A DNA stretch of 64,000 nt from Flavobacterium anhuiense (GCF_004151235.1 NZ_JUIV01000016.1:62001-126000), one strand, 5' to 3'; positions 36,345 through 46,576 are shown, counted from the first letter of the stretch. The notes: generated by a model from the sequence alone, not told the origin. Made by a program: numbers and translations.

Positions 36345-37631
36345 TTATTTGCCACTAGATGCAGTTATTTTTCCTAGCTGTAGTCTGTAGTCTGGTCTTC
36401 TTGCATTGTAGATATCTACAAAGGTCTCTTTATTATCGGTTTGAGAATACACATTAGAGAAAATGCTGTTGCCATACCAATTTTCCAAATCTGAATTGTC
36501 AGAGCTGTTCTCCGTAAAGATGTTGCCAGTACATTGGTTGAAAAACATCTCTTCAAATTTGATCTTTTTCAGATTATCATTATTCATTTCAGTTTTGCTG
36601 TCCAACAATACTGCAGGATTAAAGCCTGATACAACACTTCTTTTCAATTCCAGAGCAGTATTTTCGCCAACATAAACAGCTTCTTTTACTAAACCAGCTT
36701 GGATATCGGCTTTAATATTTTCGCTATCATTAATAAGAGTAATGTTAGAAGCAGAAACGAAAGTCGATTTTCTAGTGAAATCTGTTTCGCTTTTCTTTTC
36801 ATAAGCTTTTACCTCTAGACATCTTGAACCGTCTTTGTTACTTGATAGGTAAGAAGATCTCACTGCAAGTGAATTGAATAGACGACATTGCGCTCCTTGA
36901 GTGATTTTAAAATCATCATTGATAGATTTGTAAGAAACTAACTGTGACGCATTTAAATCTCCACCGTAAAAGGCAAAAGAATCGCCTCCTGAGAAACTTA
37001 CCATAATGTTTTCTAAAACGGTTTTATTTCCTGCTCCAGCAACTGTAAGTCCGTTAAAGGTGTCTCCTCCTTTTACTTTTCTACCAGCAAATTCAATTCG
37101 GATATATTTTAAGATTCCTGAGCTGCTAGCTGTATTGTTGCCTCCATATACGGTAAGGGCAGGATCAAGATCCATGCTATAAGAGCCCGCGCCACCAAAT
37201 TTATTTACAGGTGCATCACCTAAAACCACTACGCCACCCCAGTCGCCTGCTTTTTTCATGCTTGCATTTGAGGTAAATATGATAGGATCTGTTTCTTGGC
37301 CTTCTGCCATGATTTTAGCTCCTTTTGTGATAATTAGAGTTCCTTTGCTTGCTGCATCCCCAATAATAACTGTACCAGGATCAATAGTAAGAATGGCATT
37401 ATTGGTTACATATACATTACCTTGAAGAATGTATACGTTTTTTTTCATCAGTTTAGTATTCTGAGTGATATTACCAGCTAGAATCTGATTTGCATCTTTA
37501 GATTCGGATTTTTGAGGTTTAAATTCTGTCCAGTTGTCCAACCAGTTAGCATATCCGATAATTCCTTTTTCTTGTTGTGCTTTTGCCGCTGTCGCTAACA
37601 GTAAACAAATCATTAGAGTAATTTTTTTCAT
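36345..37631 (-). CDS. Exported protein with right-handed beta-helix-like repeats
   Basis: A 428-residue secreted protein with signal peptide MKKITLMICLLLATAAKAQ. From about residue 60 it shows the spaced hydrophobic/Asn-Gly pattern of a parallel beta helix (VYILQGNVYVTNNAILTIDP, GTLIITKGAKIMAEGQETDP, GVVVLGDAPVN, LKYIRIEFAG), as in a large, poorly described Bacteroidota group. I see no catalytic motif, no lipobox and no type IX sorting tail. It stands as a single gene with its own terminator. Surface binding or structure is a possible role but is inference. Confidence 0.72.
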   Translation of the reverse strand: MKKITLMICLLLATAAKAQQEKGIIGYANWLDNWTEFKPQKSESKDANQILAGNITQNTKLMKKNVYILQGNVYVTNNAILTIDPGTVIIGDAASKGTLIITKGAKIMAEGQETDPIIFTSNASMKKAGDWGGVVVLGDAPVNKFGGAGSYSMDLDPALTVYGGNNTASSSGILKYIRIEFAGRKVKGGDTFNGLTVAGAGNKTVLENIMVSFSGGDSFAFYGGDLNASQLVSYKSINDDFKITQGAQCRLFNSLAVRSSYLSSNKDGSRCLEVKAYEKKSETDFTRKSTFVSASNITLINDSENIKADIQAGLVKEAVYVGENTALELKRSVVSGFNPAVLLDSKTEMNNDNLKKIKFEEMFFNQCTGNIFTENSSDNSDLENWYGNSIFSNVYSQTDNKETFVDIYNARRPDYRLQLGKITASSGK

Positions 37632-38064
37632 AGTCTTGGGGCTATTAGTTATTACATTTTTTTGGCGCTTCTGAATCTAGTATTACTGTTTATAATTTTG
37701 CCAAAGCAGAAAATAGTAATGGCAATAAGAAACACAGATTTTTATTTTTGGAAGAGCTTATAGCAAATATACGCAAAAGATTAGACTTTATGGGGCTTTA
37801 CTAATATTTAACATTTGTTGAAATGATTATCAGACAAAAAATAAGCTAAATTTTTCTATAAGAAATTGTAATACAATGCCGAGAATCATGTCGGTGTTTG
37901 TTTTCTCTTTCTAAAAGGGATTGATTTAGACAGATTTTCTTGCATTTCTATGCTACTGGAAATTGTATAACATCTGCTTGATATTGAATGCTTTATGAAC
38001 TTTTTTGGTTTGTAACTTTATGATTAGGTTAAAAAATCAATTATCAATAATAAAAAAGAAAGTT
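37632..38064. other. Non-coding gap between divergent genes
   Basis: 433 bases hold the 5' regions of the beta-helix gene (-) and the small membrane protein (+). On the minus strand TATATTTG (37771-37764) fits a -7 box for the beta-helix gene, without a clear TTG partner. Nothing else stands out. Confidence 0.4.
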
Positions 38065-38232
38065 ATGGCAGAAATTAAAATTGAAAAGAAGAAGCCTCTT
38101 TGGTCATGGATTCTAGCCCTGCTTTTGATTGGTGCAATTGTATACTACATCTTTCTAAGAGACGATCAGATGCAGGATACAAATAGAACAGAAATCGAAA
38201 ATTTTACTCCAACGAATACTATTGGAAATTAG
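38065..38232 (+). CDS. Small single-pass membrane protein, 55 residues
   Basis: The ATG at 38065 gives MAEIKIEKKKPLWSWILALL, a lysine-rich cytoplasmic start, one transmembrane helix (about residues 11-30) and a polar acidic tail of about 25 residues. Longer in-frame starts (38005) add a stretch without coding character and were rejected. It lies 46 bases before a broken PRC-barrel-like gene on the same strand; small membrane proteins of this type next to PRC-barrel proteins suggest an envelope-stress role, which is inference only. Confidence 0.65.
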   Translation: MAEIKIEKKKPLWSWILALLLIGAIVYYIFLRDDQMQDTNRTEIENFTPTNTIGN

Positions 38233-38278
38233 TTCTGATTTGAGTTATAAAATACAATTTATAAAATTAGCAGAGAAC

Positions 38279-38787
38279 ATGGAAAATAAAGATAGGAATT
38301 TATACATGCTCGATGAGCTTTCAGATTATAAAGTAGCCTCGGACATTCTGATGTAAGAGGATGGAAAATCGTACATGCCGATAATCGAACGATAGGTACC
38401 GTTGACAATCTCCGGGTAAACAAAGATATGCAGCGCGTTGTGTATCTAGGTGTAAAAGTCGATAAGACTTTAATTGAGGATAGTCAACGAGAGGTTCATG
38501 AAAATATAGCGGATGCAAATGAAAAAGAATTTATGTACCTTGATGGTGACAGTCATCTTATTATACCGATTGGTTCGGTGAATATTAATAAGGATACTAA
38601 GATTGCAATGGCAAGAGGTATTGGATATGATATCTTCAGAAGGACTGGTCGCTTCAATACACAGCAGCGATTTGACCGAAATTATGAAAGGGCGGTATTT
38701 AAATCGTGCTATCCGGATATTGATTAAGGTTTAGGTTATGACAGTGATGATGCTTTTTACAGTCGAAAAGAGTTTGGAGAGCGTTAA
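38279..38787 (+). pseudogene. PRC-barrel-like stress protein gene, broken by a frameshift and a stop
   Basis: The ATG at 38279 opens MENKDRNLYMLDELSDYKVA and runs into TAA at 38354-38356. The natural continuation, SDVRGWKIVHADNRTIGTVD, is in the next frame, so one base has been lost around 38340-38347. The second part continues with the PRC-barrel pattern (DNLRVNKDMQRVVYLGVKVD, HLIIPIGSVNIN) to a TAA at 38725-38727. After that stop the same frame continues with a sensible tail (GLGYDSDDAFYSRKEFGER) to 38787. Two lesions in an otherwise coherent protein point to decay rather than one sequencing error. A functional copy may exist elsewhere in the genome. Confidence 0.72.
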
Positions 38788-38986
38788 ATACAATTTTTAG
38801 TTTAAATACTCTGATTAGATTGATTTTATTAAGAGGTTAAAGTTGAGATCAGATGTCTGAGGATATCATGTCTTTTTATTGGTCTCACATTCGGGTTTAA
38901 AACCCTGCAATTTATTGCATTACTTTATTAATGCGAAAAAATATAAACTTTTGACTTTTTTTTGTTTTGATAAAAAGTTTAAAATT

Positions 38987-39005
38987 GAGAGACTTTTATT
39001 CTCTC
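38987..39005 (-). terminator. Weak terminator for the P-type ATPase gene
   Basis: GAGAGA and TCTCTC can form a 6-bp stem with a 7-base loop, followed on the minus strand by AATTTTAAACTTTTT. It lies about 40 bases after the ATPase stop. Confidence 0.4.
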
Positions 39006-39045
39006 GTCAAACAAACCTGTACACTTTCAGTTCAGAGTGGTTTAG

Positions 39046-41565
39046 TCATTTATGGTTTGTTTTTTTTAATCTTAGCCTTTTAATGAGTTTGTATGCTTCG
39101 AACCATAATACAGATATTGAAGCAATAATAACTGCTAAACCTAATTCTCTTATAGTGAGTCCCGTTAGATGGAAGAATTCAGATAAAGGATCTATATATA
39201 AAATGGCAAATAGTATAATAAGTGTTGAAAAGCTGAAGACAGGAAAAAGAATGTTTTTATTTTTGAAGCTTTCATAAAGACTGTAATAAAACGAACGGTT
39301 GGTAAGACTCAATAAAATATTGGCAAAAATTAATGTACTGAAAACCATTGCTCTAGTTTTTTCTTCACTCCCGCCATTTTGAACTGTATGTTGATAAATA
39401 AAGAGAACGCCACCTGTTATTAATAATCCTTGAATAATACTGATAGAGAGTTCCTTCCAATTGAGAAAAGTATCGGTCATTTTTCTCGGTTTATTTAGCA
39501 TTGTATTGCGTTCCATAGGCTCATTTTCATATACAATAGAGCAGGTTGGTCCCATTACCAGTTCTAAAAAGATAACGTGGACTGGCGTAAATATCTGTGG
39601 AAATATCCAGCCTAGAAACAGGGGAAGAGAAACGGTAAGTATAATTGGGATATGAATAGAAATTATATACTGTACGGCTTTTTTTATATTAGCATAAATT
39701 CTTCTGCCTGAAGCAATGCCTACAATTAATTTATCCAGATCATCATTGGTAATTACTAAAGCCGCCGCAGCTTTAGCAATCTCAGTTCCCTTACTGCCCA
39801 TTGCCACACCTATATGAGCTGCTTTGAGAGCTGGCGAATCGTTTACGCCATCTCCAAGCATAGCGACAACTTCCCCTTGCATTTTTAGTGCATTTACGAC
39901 AGCAAGTTTGGCATCAGGAAACATACGTGTGAAAAGTATTTTTTCTTCAGCTGCTTTTAGGAGCTGTACTTCCGAATATTCCATTATGTCTTTTCCTTCT
40001 ATGGCTTGAGAGGTCTGTTTTATTCCTGCCTGTAGCGCTATGCTTCTAGTTGTATCTATATTGTCTCCAGTAATTACTTTTACTTTTATTCCTGCATTAT
40101 AGATATGGCTAAAAACATCCTTAATGCCCTTTTTCGGAGGATCATAAAAAATCACTAGCCCAAGAAAGTCAAACTTGAAATCCTGTTGCTTGTCGGGATA
40201 ATTAGTACCATAAAAATCTGATCTAGCCACGCCTAAAATTCGAAATCCTTGACTGCCAAGGTTCTGAATGATACTGCGTATCTTATTTTTTTCATTTTCA
40301 TTAAGTGCCGAAACATTAAGAATAGCTTCAGGCGCACCTTTTGCTGCTATAATCCGTTCCTTTTCTGTGTTTTCAAAAAGATGCGTCATCATTGGAGGTT
40401 TGCCTTCAAGCGGATATTCGTGTATCATTTGAAAATCTTGACGTCGATCGTCTCTTTGTGATAGCTCATACAAACGATGCAAGTTTTTTTCCATTGGATC
40501 AAATGGCACAGGCTCGCTACTCCACATGGCATAGTCAATAATTGTAGATAGGTTAGGATTATTAAAATCGTTTTCATCAAAAATTTTGTCCGATGCAAAA
40601 TTGTAGATGTGTTTGAGCTGCATCGTATTTTCTGTGATAGTTCCAGTTTTATCAGTACATATAACCGTTGTACTGCCCAATGTTTCCACTATGTTGCTAC
40701 GTTTGACAATAATTCCCTCACGCATTAGCTTCCATGCACCCAATGCCATGAAGGTAGAAAAAGCTACGGGAATTTCTTCTGGCAGAACAGACATGGCAAG
40801 TGTCAGCCCATTGAGTAGACTGTCTAGAAGGTTATCTGTGTGATAGTAATTAATGATGCATACCATTACAAATATAGCAATCCCTATAATAGCCATTCCC
40901 TTTACAAATAGTGCTATCTGTAGTTGTAAAGGCGATGTTTCTTCTTTTATTTCTGAAATAGAAACGCCTATTTTGCCTATCCGCGTTTCTTTTCCTATTT
41001 TTTCGACTTTGATTACGGCTAGTCCTGAAACAGCTAAAGTTCCACTGTAAACCTTATTGTCATCACTTTCATTGCTTTTAAAAACAGATAAGCTTTCACC
41101 TGTAAGAGAAGACTCATTCACAGAAAAATCATTGCTGTGCATAATTTCACCGTCAGCATTAATCATCTTACCTTCTTCAATAATACAGAGATCTCCTATA
41201 GTAATTTCATGAGTGGGGATTTCAATAACATATGAGTTTCGGATAACTTTGCTTAAAGGTTCATTGAGTTTCTCTAGTGCTTCTAAAGCTTTTCTACTGC
41301 GATTATCCTGATATAATGAAATGGTGGTAACCGCTGCAATGGCCAATAACATAAAAATAGCCTCACCGTAATCTCCTACGATGACATAAATAATTGAAAT
41401 AGCAAACAACAGCACAAGCATGGGCTCTTTAATTATATTCATAAGAAGCTCCTGCCACGTATTTTTATCAGCACTGTTTATCTGGTTGTAACCGTATTTT
41501 TTTTGTGCAACAGTTACTTCGTTATCGCTAAGTCCTTTGAGATGTTCAGGTATATTGTAAGACAT
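39046..41565 (-). CDS. P-type cation-transporting ATPase (P2, calcium/cation type)
   Basis: An 839-residue inner-membrane pump. An N-terminal cation-ATPase domain (IPEHLKGLSDNEVTVAQKKYG) precedes helices M1-M2, the actuator domain has SLTGESLSV (TGES motif), and M4 carries LPEEIPVAF, related to the PEGLP of P2-type pumps. The phosphorylated Asp305 is in CTDKTGT, and the hinge GDGVNDSPALKAAHIGVAMG is intact. P2A members export calcium or manganese using ATP. There is no operon partner on the same strand; the broken PRC-barrel gene lies beyond its 3' end on the other strand. Confidence 0.92.
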   Translation of the reverse strand: MSYNIPEHLKGLSDNEVTVAQKKYGYNQINSADKNTWQELLMNIIKEPMLVLLFAISIIYVIVGDYGEAIFMLLAIAAVTTISLYQDNRSRKALEALEKLNEPLSKVIRNSYVIEIPTHEITIGDLCIIEEGKMINADGEIMHSNDFSVNESSLTGESLSVFKSNESDDNKVYSGTLAVSGLAVIKVEKIGKETRIGKIGVSISEIKEETSPLQLQIALFVKGMAIIGIAIFVMVCIINYYHTDNLLDSLLNGLTLAMSVLPEEIPVAFSTFMALGAWKLMREGIIVKRSNIVETLGSTTVICTDKTGTITENTMQLKHIYNFASDKIFDENDFNNPNLSTIIDYAMWSSEPVPFDPMEKNLHRLYELSQRDDRRQDFQMIHEYPLEGKPPMMTHLFENTEKERIIAAKGAPEAILNVSALNENEKNKIRSIIQNLGSQGFRILGVARSDFYGTNYPDKQQDFKFDFLGLVIFYDPPKKGIKDVFSHIYNAGIKVKVITGDNIDTTRSIALQAGIKQTSQAIEGKDIMEYSEVQLLKAAEEKILFTRMFPDAKLAVVNALKMQGEVVAMLGDGVNDSPALKAAHIGVAMGSKGTEIAKAAAALVITNDDLDKLIVGIASGRRIYANIKKAVQYIISIHIPIILTVSLPLFLGWIFPQIFTPVHVIFLELVMGPTCSIVYENEPMERNTMLNKPRKMTDTFLNWKELSISIIQGLLITGGVLFIYQHTVQNGGSEEKTRAMVFSTLIFANILLSLTNRSFYYSLYESFKNKNILFPVFSFSTLIILFAILYIDPLSEFFHLTGLTIRELGLAVIIASISVLWFEAYKLIKRLRLKKTNHK

Positions 41566-41776
41566 AGATAATTAGGTTAATCCGATAATGATTTTTAAGG
41601 GATTGAAATTTAGTTGATTAATGCCTAATGTAATAGAAAATATAGTATAAATATAATGAATAATGTTGGAAATCAGTGTTTTGGGAAGTTAAAGAAACGA
41701 TGGATGTTCCTAAAGCTTCATTAGTTCTTGTTTTTTAGTTGTTTTTAATCTGAAAAAAGAAATACAACATAAAACG

Positions 41777-41818
41777 AAAAAGGTTTAAAAAATATTGATA
41801 TATATTTTAAACCTTTTT
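41777..41818 (-). terminator. Bidirectional rho-independent terminator after transketolase
   Basis: AAAAAGGTTTAAAA and TTTTAAACCTTTTT form a perfect 14-bp stem with a 14-base loop and have T-runs on both strands. It ends the leftward GH3-transketolase transcript. Confidence 0.85.
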
Positions 41819-41840
41819 AATACTTTAATTTAGCTTATCG

Positions 41841-43871
41841 TTAAATTTCTAAATACTTCAATATTTTAGTGCTAATATTTTCAGCTGTAAAACCGAATTT
41901 TTGATCTAAAACTGAAGCAGGAGCGGAGTAGCCAAAATGATCTAATCCGTATACAATTCCTTGAGAACCTGCTAAACCTTCAAGATTAATAGGAAGTCCG
42001 GCAGTTAAACCGAAAACCAGACCGTCTTTTGGAATTATACTTTCTTGATATTCTTTTGGTTGAGATCTGAAAATGCCCTCAGAAATTATAGAAGCAACAT
42101 TTATTTTTAATTGCTTTGTTTTTTCCAATTCAGAAGCCGCTTCTAAAAGAGTGGCAACCTCAGATCCGTTTGCAATTAAAGTAAGATCTGGATTTTGGGT
42201 TTCTTTAATTAGATAACCGCCTTTTTTAGCTTGTGATGCCGTCTCGAACTTTGGATCCTTGTACGGAAGATCTTTGATGTTTTGTCTTGAAAGGATTAAT
42301 GCAGTAGGAGTTGTTTTATTTTCAACTGCCATTTGCCAAGCTACCGAAGTTTCAGTTGCATCAGCTGGACGCAGTACCAAAAAGCTTTGATGACCCGAAT
42401 GGTTTTTAATTTTTTCTAAAAGCCTGATCTGAGCTTCTTGTTCAATTGGCTGATGCGTTGGTCCATCTTCTCCAACTCTAAACGAATCGTGCGTCAACAC
42501 ATATTTTACAGGAAGCTCTTGAATTGCAGCAAGGCGCATTGCTGGTTTCATATAATCAGAAAAAACAAAGAAGGTAGCTACTACAGGAATTACGCCGCCA
42601 TGCAGAGCCATTCCGTTTGCAATTGCTGCCATTGTAAGTTCGGCAACACCAGCTTGAAGAAATGCTCCGCTGAAATTGCCTTTTTGCATCACTGAAGTTT
42701 TTTTCAAGAAACCATCTGTTTTATCGCTGTTAGACAAATCGGCAGAAGAAACAATCATGTTTTCTACTTTTTCAGCCAAATAACCTAAAACCTCCGCAGA
42801 AGCATCGCGTGTTGCGGCATTAGCCTTTTGAGATATAGAGCTAAAATCCATTTCAGGAAGTTCTCCGCCGAAAAACTGCTGGATCTTTTTAGCAGATTTA
42901 GGATTTTGACTTTCCCAAACCGAGATTTTTGATTTTCTTTCTTCAGCATCCTTAGTTTTTTGTTCTAAAACTTTTTTATAATGGTCTTCAACGCTGCTGT
43001 AAATGGCAAAAGAATCTTTTGGATCAGCGCCCAAGTTTTCAAGTGTTTTTATAAAATCTGCTTTTGTTGCTCCGATAGGTTTGCCATGAAGTTCGCATTG
43101 TCCTTCGTATAATGTCCCGTCAGAAGTAACACAGCCTTTTCCCATTATTGTTCTTCCAATAATAAGCGTAGGCCTTTTTAATTCGGCATTTGCGGCGTTT
43201 AGTGCAGAGCGTATCTGAGTATGATTGTGAGCATCAATAGTAATGACCTTCCATCCCCAAGATTCATATTTTGCGGCCGTATTTTCACTCGTTACTTCGT
43301 CGGTCATAGAAGATAATTGCACATCATTAGAATCATAAAACATTATAAAATTGTTTAATCCTAAATGTCCTGCAATCCTTCCAGCTCCCTGCGAAATTTC
43401 TTCCTGAACACCTCCATCTGTTATAAAACCGTATATTTTATGATCAAATAAATTATCGAATTTTTCAGATAGAAATTTAGCAGCAATGGCAGCTCCAACG
43501 CCCATAACATGCCCTTGTCCCAACGGACCAGATGTGTTTTCAATTCCTCTCTTTACATCAATTTCTGGGTGACCTGGCGTTACAGACTCCCATTGTCTGA
43601 AGTTTTCAAGATCTGTTTTTTCATAATTACCCAAAAGATAGTACTGAGCGTACATTAAAGCAGATAAATGCCCGGCATCCATAAAGAAACGATCTCTGTA
43701 AATCCAGTTCATTTCAGTTGGATCATATTTTAGATATTCAGAATATAAAATATGCATAAAATCTGCTCCTCCCATTGATCCTCCAGGATGTCCAGAATTG
43801 GCTTTTTCAACCATTGATATTGCTAAAGCTCTAATATTATCGGCTGATAATTGGTCTATTGTCTTGTTCAT
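41841..43871 (-). CDS. tkt: Transketolase, full length single chain
   Basis: A 676-residue cytoplasmic thiamine-diphosphate enzyme moving two-carbon units between xylulose 5-phosphate and aldose phosphates. Signatures are AISMVEKANSGHPGGSMGGADF at the N-terminus, GHVMGVGAAIAAKFL, ITDGGVQEEISQGAGRIAGH (the TPP/Mg region) and THDSFRVGEDGPTHQPIEQ in the pyrimidine domain. It begins 13 bases after the GH3 stop on the same strand, so it is very likely in one transcript with that enzyme. This ties xylose release to the pentose phosphate pathway. Another transketolase may exist elsewhere for housekeeping. Confidence 0.95.
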   Translation of the reverse strand: MNKTIDQLSADNIRALAISMVEKANSGHPGGSMGGADFMHILYSEYLKYDPTEMNWIYRDRFFMDAGHLSALMYAQYYLLGNYEKTDLENFRQWESVTPGHPEIDVKRGIENTSGPLGQGHVMGVGAAIAAKFLSEKFDNLFDHKIYGFITDGGVQEEISQGAGRIAGHLGLNNFIMFYDSNDVQLSSMTDEVTSENTAAKYESWGWKVITIDAHNHTQIRSALNAANAELKRPTLIIGRTIMGKGCVTSDGTLYEGQCELHGKPIGATKADFIKTLENLGADPKDSFAIYSSVEDHYKKVLEQKTKDAEERKSKISVWESQNPKSAKKIQQFFGGELPEMDFSSISQKANAATRDASAEVLGYLAEKVENMIVSSADLSNSDKTDGFLKKTSVMQKGNFSGAFLQAGVAELTMAAIANGMALHGGVIPVVATFFVFSDYMKPAMRLAAIQELPVKYVLTHDSFRVGEDGPTHQPIEQEAQIRLLEKIKNHSGHQSFLVLRPADATETSVAWQMAVENKTTPTALILSRQNIKDLPYKDPKFETASQAKKGGYLIKETQNPDLTLIANGSEVATLLEAASELEKTKQLKINVASIISEGIFRSQPKEYQESIIPKDGLVFGLTAGLPINLEGLAGSQGIVYGLDHFGYSAPASVLDQKFGFTAENISTKILKYLEI

Positions 43872-43884
43872 TACTACTAAATAA

Positions 43885-46512
43885 TTATTTTTCTATTTCT
43901 AGAGTTTGAGTTATTATATTGGTTTTTGTTTGATTTTTTTCATCTGGCTGAGAGCCTCCAACTGCTATCTGAATTTTGCCTCCATACTGTTTTAAGCTTC
44001 CGTCTTCTGTCACATAGGAAAGATCTTCTGGAGAAAGATTAAATTTGACAATAGTACTTTCGCCAGGTTTCAAATTAAATCTTTCAAAGCCTTTAAGAGT
44101 TTTTAAAGGCGCTTTTATTGAGGTGTTTTGATTAATTATATACAGCTGAGAGACTTCTTCTCCTGCCATCTTTCCTGAATTTGTTACTTTGACAGAAATA
44201 GTAATTGGCTGTCCTTTTTTTATTTTTGCTGAAGTTTTTAATTCACTGTATTTGAACTCTGTATAACTTAATCCATAACCAAAGCCGTATAATGGAGTGC
44301 CTGTAAAGTAACGATATGTTTTATTATCCATTTTGTAATCAACAAAAGAAGGTAAATCAGAATCGTCTTTATAAAAGGTTACCGGAAGCCTTCCGGCTGG
44401 ATTATAGTCTCCAAAAATAACGTCGGCAGAAGCCGTTCCAGCAGCTTGTCCGCCGTACCAAATATTAAGTATTGCTGGAATATTTTCTGCTTCCCAAGGC
44501 ACAGCAATTGCACTGCCGGTCATAATTAGGAAAACTACTGGTTTTCCAGAAGATTGAAGTATTTTTAGAAGTCTTGTCTGCACTTCTGGAAGCAGGATAG
44601 AAGTACGGTCTCCGCCATTAAATCCAGGCGCGTCAACAGGCATTTCTTCTCCTTCAAGTTGAGGTGAAATACCTCCTGCAAAAATGAATGCATCTGCATT
44701 TTTATGGCGTTCAATTAAATTATTGAAATCTGTTTTTATAAAATTCCCTGTCTGTAGAGATACTTCACCTTTTCCTTCACCTTGCCAGTATTCTAATACT
44801 AGCTTATATACCGTATTTTTCTTGGTTTGGAGTTTGTATGTTTTTTCTCCCCATCGGTTTTTGTCCCAAGCGTTTATGGCTTCTTTTCCATCAATTATAA
44901 ATCTGTAGCCGTCATCTGCGCGAATTTCAAAAGTAATTGCGCCGTCTTCATCAGCTTTAAAATTTGTAGTATAGCGTGCTGAAAAATGATTTGCTTTGAT
45001 ATTTTTGGTAACCATTTCTCCTTCTTGCCAGAAATTATTTATTTCAGATTCTGTTCTAGTCGTTTCTGGCTGGCCCGATAAGGTTTTGTTATTGAAATAG
45101 TCTGCCTTAAAACCTTGTTTTCCTTCATAAGAATATTGATTTTTAAGATCTTTGTAAACTAGCAAAGTATCATTTGTAAAGTTGATGGCTTTTTCATAAA
45201 CTACTTCGGTTTGTGGTCCAACTTTTTCTTTAATGCCTTGTAAAACTGTTGTTAGTTTGGAAGGTGTCCCGTTGTAATTGCCAAGTATAGAGATTGAATT
45301 ATCTGCATTTGGACCTAGGACAACGATCTTCTTCAGTTTTTTGCTTAATGGAAGTGTATTTTTATCATTTTTAAGCAATACTATAGATTGTCTAGCCATT
45401 TTTAAAGCGTGATCCTTGTGTTCATCAGATTCTAGAACTGAATTAGGAGTTTGCGCATATTTAACCATTGATACAGGATCAAACATGCCTAGTCTGAAAC
45501 GGATCATAAAAAGACGTTTTACGGAAACATCAATTTGTTTTTCAGTGATTTGACCATCTTTAACAGCTTGAACAAGCGATTTGTAAGCATCTGTTCCGCA
45601 ATCAATATCTGTTCCATGAAGTACTGCATCGGCTGAAGCTGATGCAGCATCAGGATGTGTTTTATGATTTTTGAAAAAGTCATCGATGGCCCAGCAGTCA
45701 GATGTGACATAACCCGTAAAATTCCATTGATTCCTTAGAATATCATTCATCAAAATATCGCTGGCACAGCAAGGCTGTGTTCTAAATGCGTTATAGGCAC
45801 ACATCACCCCTGCAACTTTGGAGCTTGTAATTAACTTTTTAAAAGCAGGCAGATAGGTATCCCAAAGTTCGTATGGCGTTACATCCACATCAAAAGTGTG
45901 GCGTAGAGATTCTGGTCCGCTGTGTACCGCGTAATGCTTTGCACAGGCCGCAGCTTTTAGGTATTTAGGATCGTCTCCTTGAAGGCCTTTTACAAAAGCA
46001 TCGCCCAAAACAGCCGTCAGATAAGGGTCTTCTCCGTAAGTTTCTTGTCCGCGTCCCCATCTTGGATCTCTAAAGATGTTAATGTTTGGCGTCCAGTAGG
46101 TAAGTCCTAAATAGCGTTCGTTGGTTCTATTAAGCTCGACAGCTTTATTGTAAATGGCTCTGCCTTCTAGAGCAGAATAATCGGCCATTTTGAAAAGTGA
46201 ATTTTTATCAAAAGTAGCGGCCATTGCAATAGCCTGTGGAAAAACTGTTGTTTTAAAGGGAGTTCTTGCAACGCCGTGAAGCGTTTCGTTCCACCAGTCA
46301 TAAGCAGGAATTCCCAGCCGTGGTATGGCAGGTGCCGCATTTAACATTTGCGCTACTTTTTCTTCCAATGTTAATTGGCTCACTAAGTTTTCTACTCGTT
46401 CTTCAAAAGTAAGATCAGTATTTTGAAATGGAAATTTAGGGTCTTTGTTTTGTGCCGTACACCAAAGCGAGATTAATACCAGAATTTGATACTTTAATTT
46501 TTTTGTTTTCAT
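43885..46512 (-). CDS. GH3 beta-glycosidase with PA14 domain, probably beta-xylosidase
   Basis: An 875-residue secreted enzyme with an N-terminal signal peptide (KYQILVLISLWCTAQ). The barrel begins near VAQMLNAAPAIPRLGIPAYD. The nucleophile is Asp272 in YVTSDCWAIDDF, preceded by MCAYNAFRTQPCCAS. A PA14 domain (about 463-590, GFKADYFNNKTLSGQPETTR) is inserted in the alpha/beta sandwich, and a fibronectin-like domain ends the protein. This domain plan and the CAYN..P.CC block are typical of the beta-xylosidase/alpha-arabinosidase branch. It is followed by transketolase and diverges from the LacI gene across a gap with one operator. Beta-glucosidase activity cannot be excluded. Confidence 0.93.
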   Translation of the reverse strand: MKTKKLKYQILVLISLWCTAQNKDPKFPFQNTDLTFEERVENLVSQLTLEEKVAQMLNAAPAIPRLGIPAYDWWNETLHGVARTPFKTTVFPQAIAMAATFDKNSLFKMADYSALEGRAIYNKAVELNRTNERYLGLTYWTPNINIFRDPRWGRGQETYGEDPYLTAVLGDAFVKGLQGDDPKYLKAAACAKHYAVHSGPESLRHTFDVDVTPYELWDTYLPAFKKLITSSKVAGVMCAYNAFRTQPCCASDILMNDILRNQWNFTGYVTSDCWAIDDFFKNHKTHPDAASASADAVLHGTDIDCGTDAYKSLVQAVKDGQITEKQIDVSVKRLFMIRFRLGMFDPVSMVKYAQTPNSVLESDEHKDHALKMARQSIVLLKNDKNTLPLSKKLKKIVVLGPNADNSISILGNYNGTPSKLTTVLQGIKEKVGPQTEVVYEKAINFTNDTLLVYKDLKNQYSYEGKQGFKADYFNNKTLSGQPETTRTESEINNFWQEGEMVTKNIKANHFSARYTTNFKADEDGAITFEIRADDGYRFIIDGKEAINAWDKNRWGEKTYKLQTKKNTVYKLVLEYWQGEGKGEVSLQTGNFIKTDFNNLIERHKNADAFIFAGGISPQLEGEEMPVDAPGFNGGDRTSILLPEVQTRLLKILQSSGKPVVFLIMTGSAIAVPWEAENIPAILNIWYGGQAAGTASADVIFGDYNPAGRLPVTFYKDDSDLPSFVDYKMDNKTYRYFTGTPLYGFGYGLSYTEFKYSELKTSAKIKKGQPITISVKVTNSGKMAGEEVSQLYIINQNTSIKAPLKTLKGFERFNLKPGESTIVKFNLSPEDLSYVTEDGSLKQYGGKIQIAVGGSQPDEKNQTKTNIITQTLEIEK

Positions 46513-46576
46513 ATGAATAATTTTTACTGATGTTGCGAACTGATGGAGTGCTGTATTTTTATTAAAAAATAAATTG

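Noticed and set aside
36345..37631. Type IX secretion cargo
   Set aside because: The C-terminus lacks the usual sorting domain pattern, so only a signal-peptide-dependent export is claimed.
38881..38912. tRNA-like stretch GGTCTCACATTCGGGTTTAAAACCCTGCA
   Set aside because: It has a short hairpin resembling a T arm, but no acceptor, D or anticodon stems can be built around it.
38879..39277. Plus-strand open frame of 132 codons over the end of the P-type ATPase
   Set aside because: It overlaps the conserved C-terminal membrane helices of the ATPase and has low-complexity Phe/Leu content.
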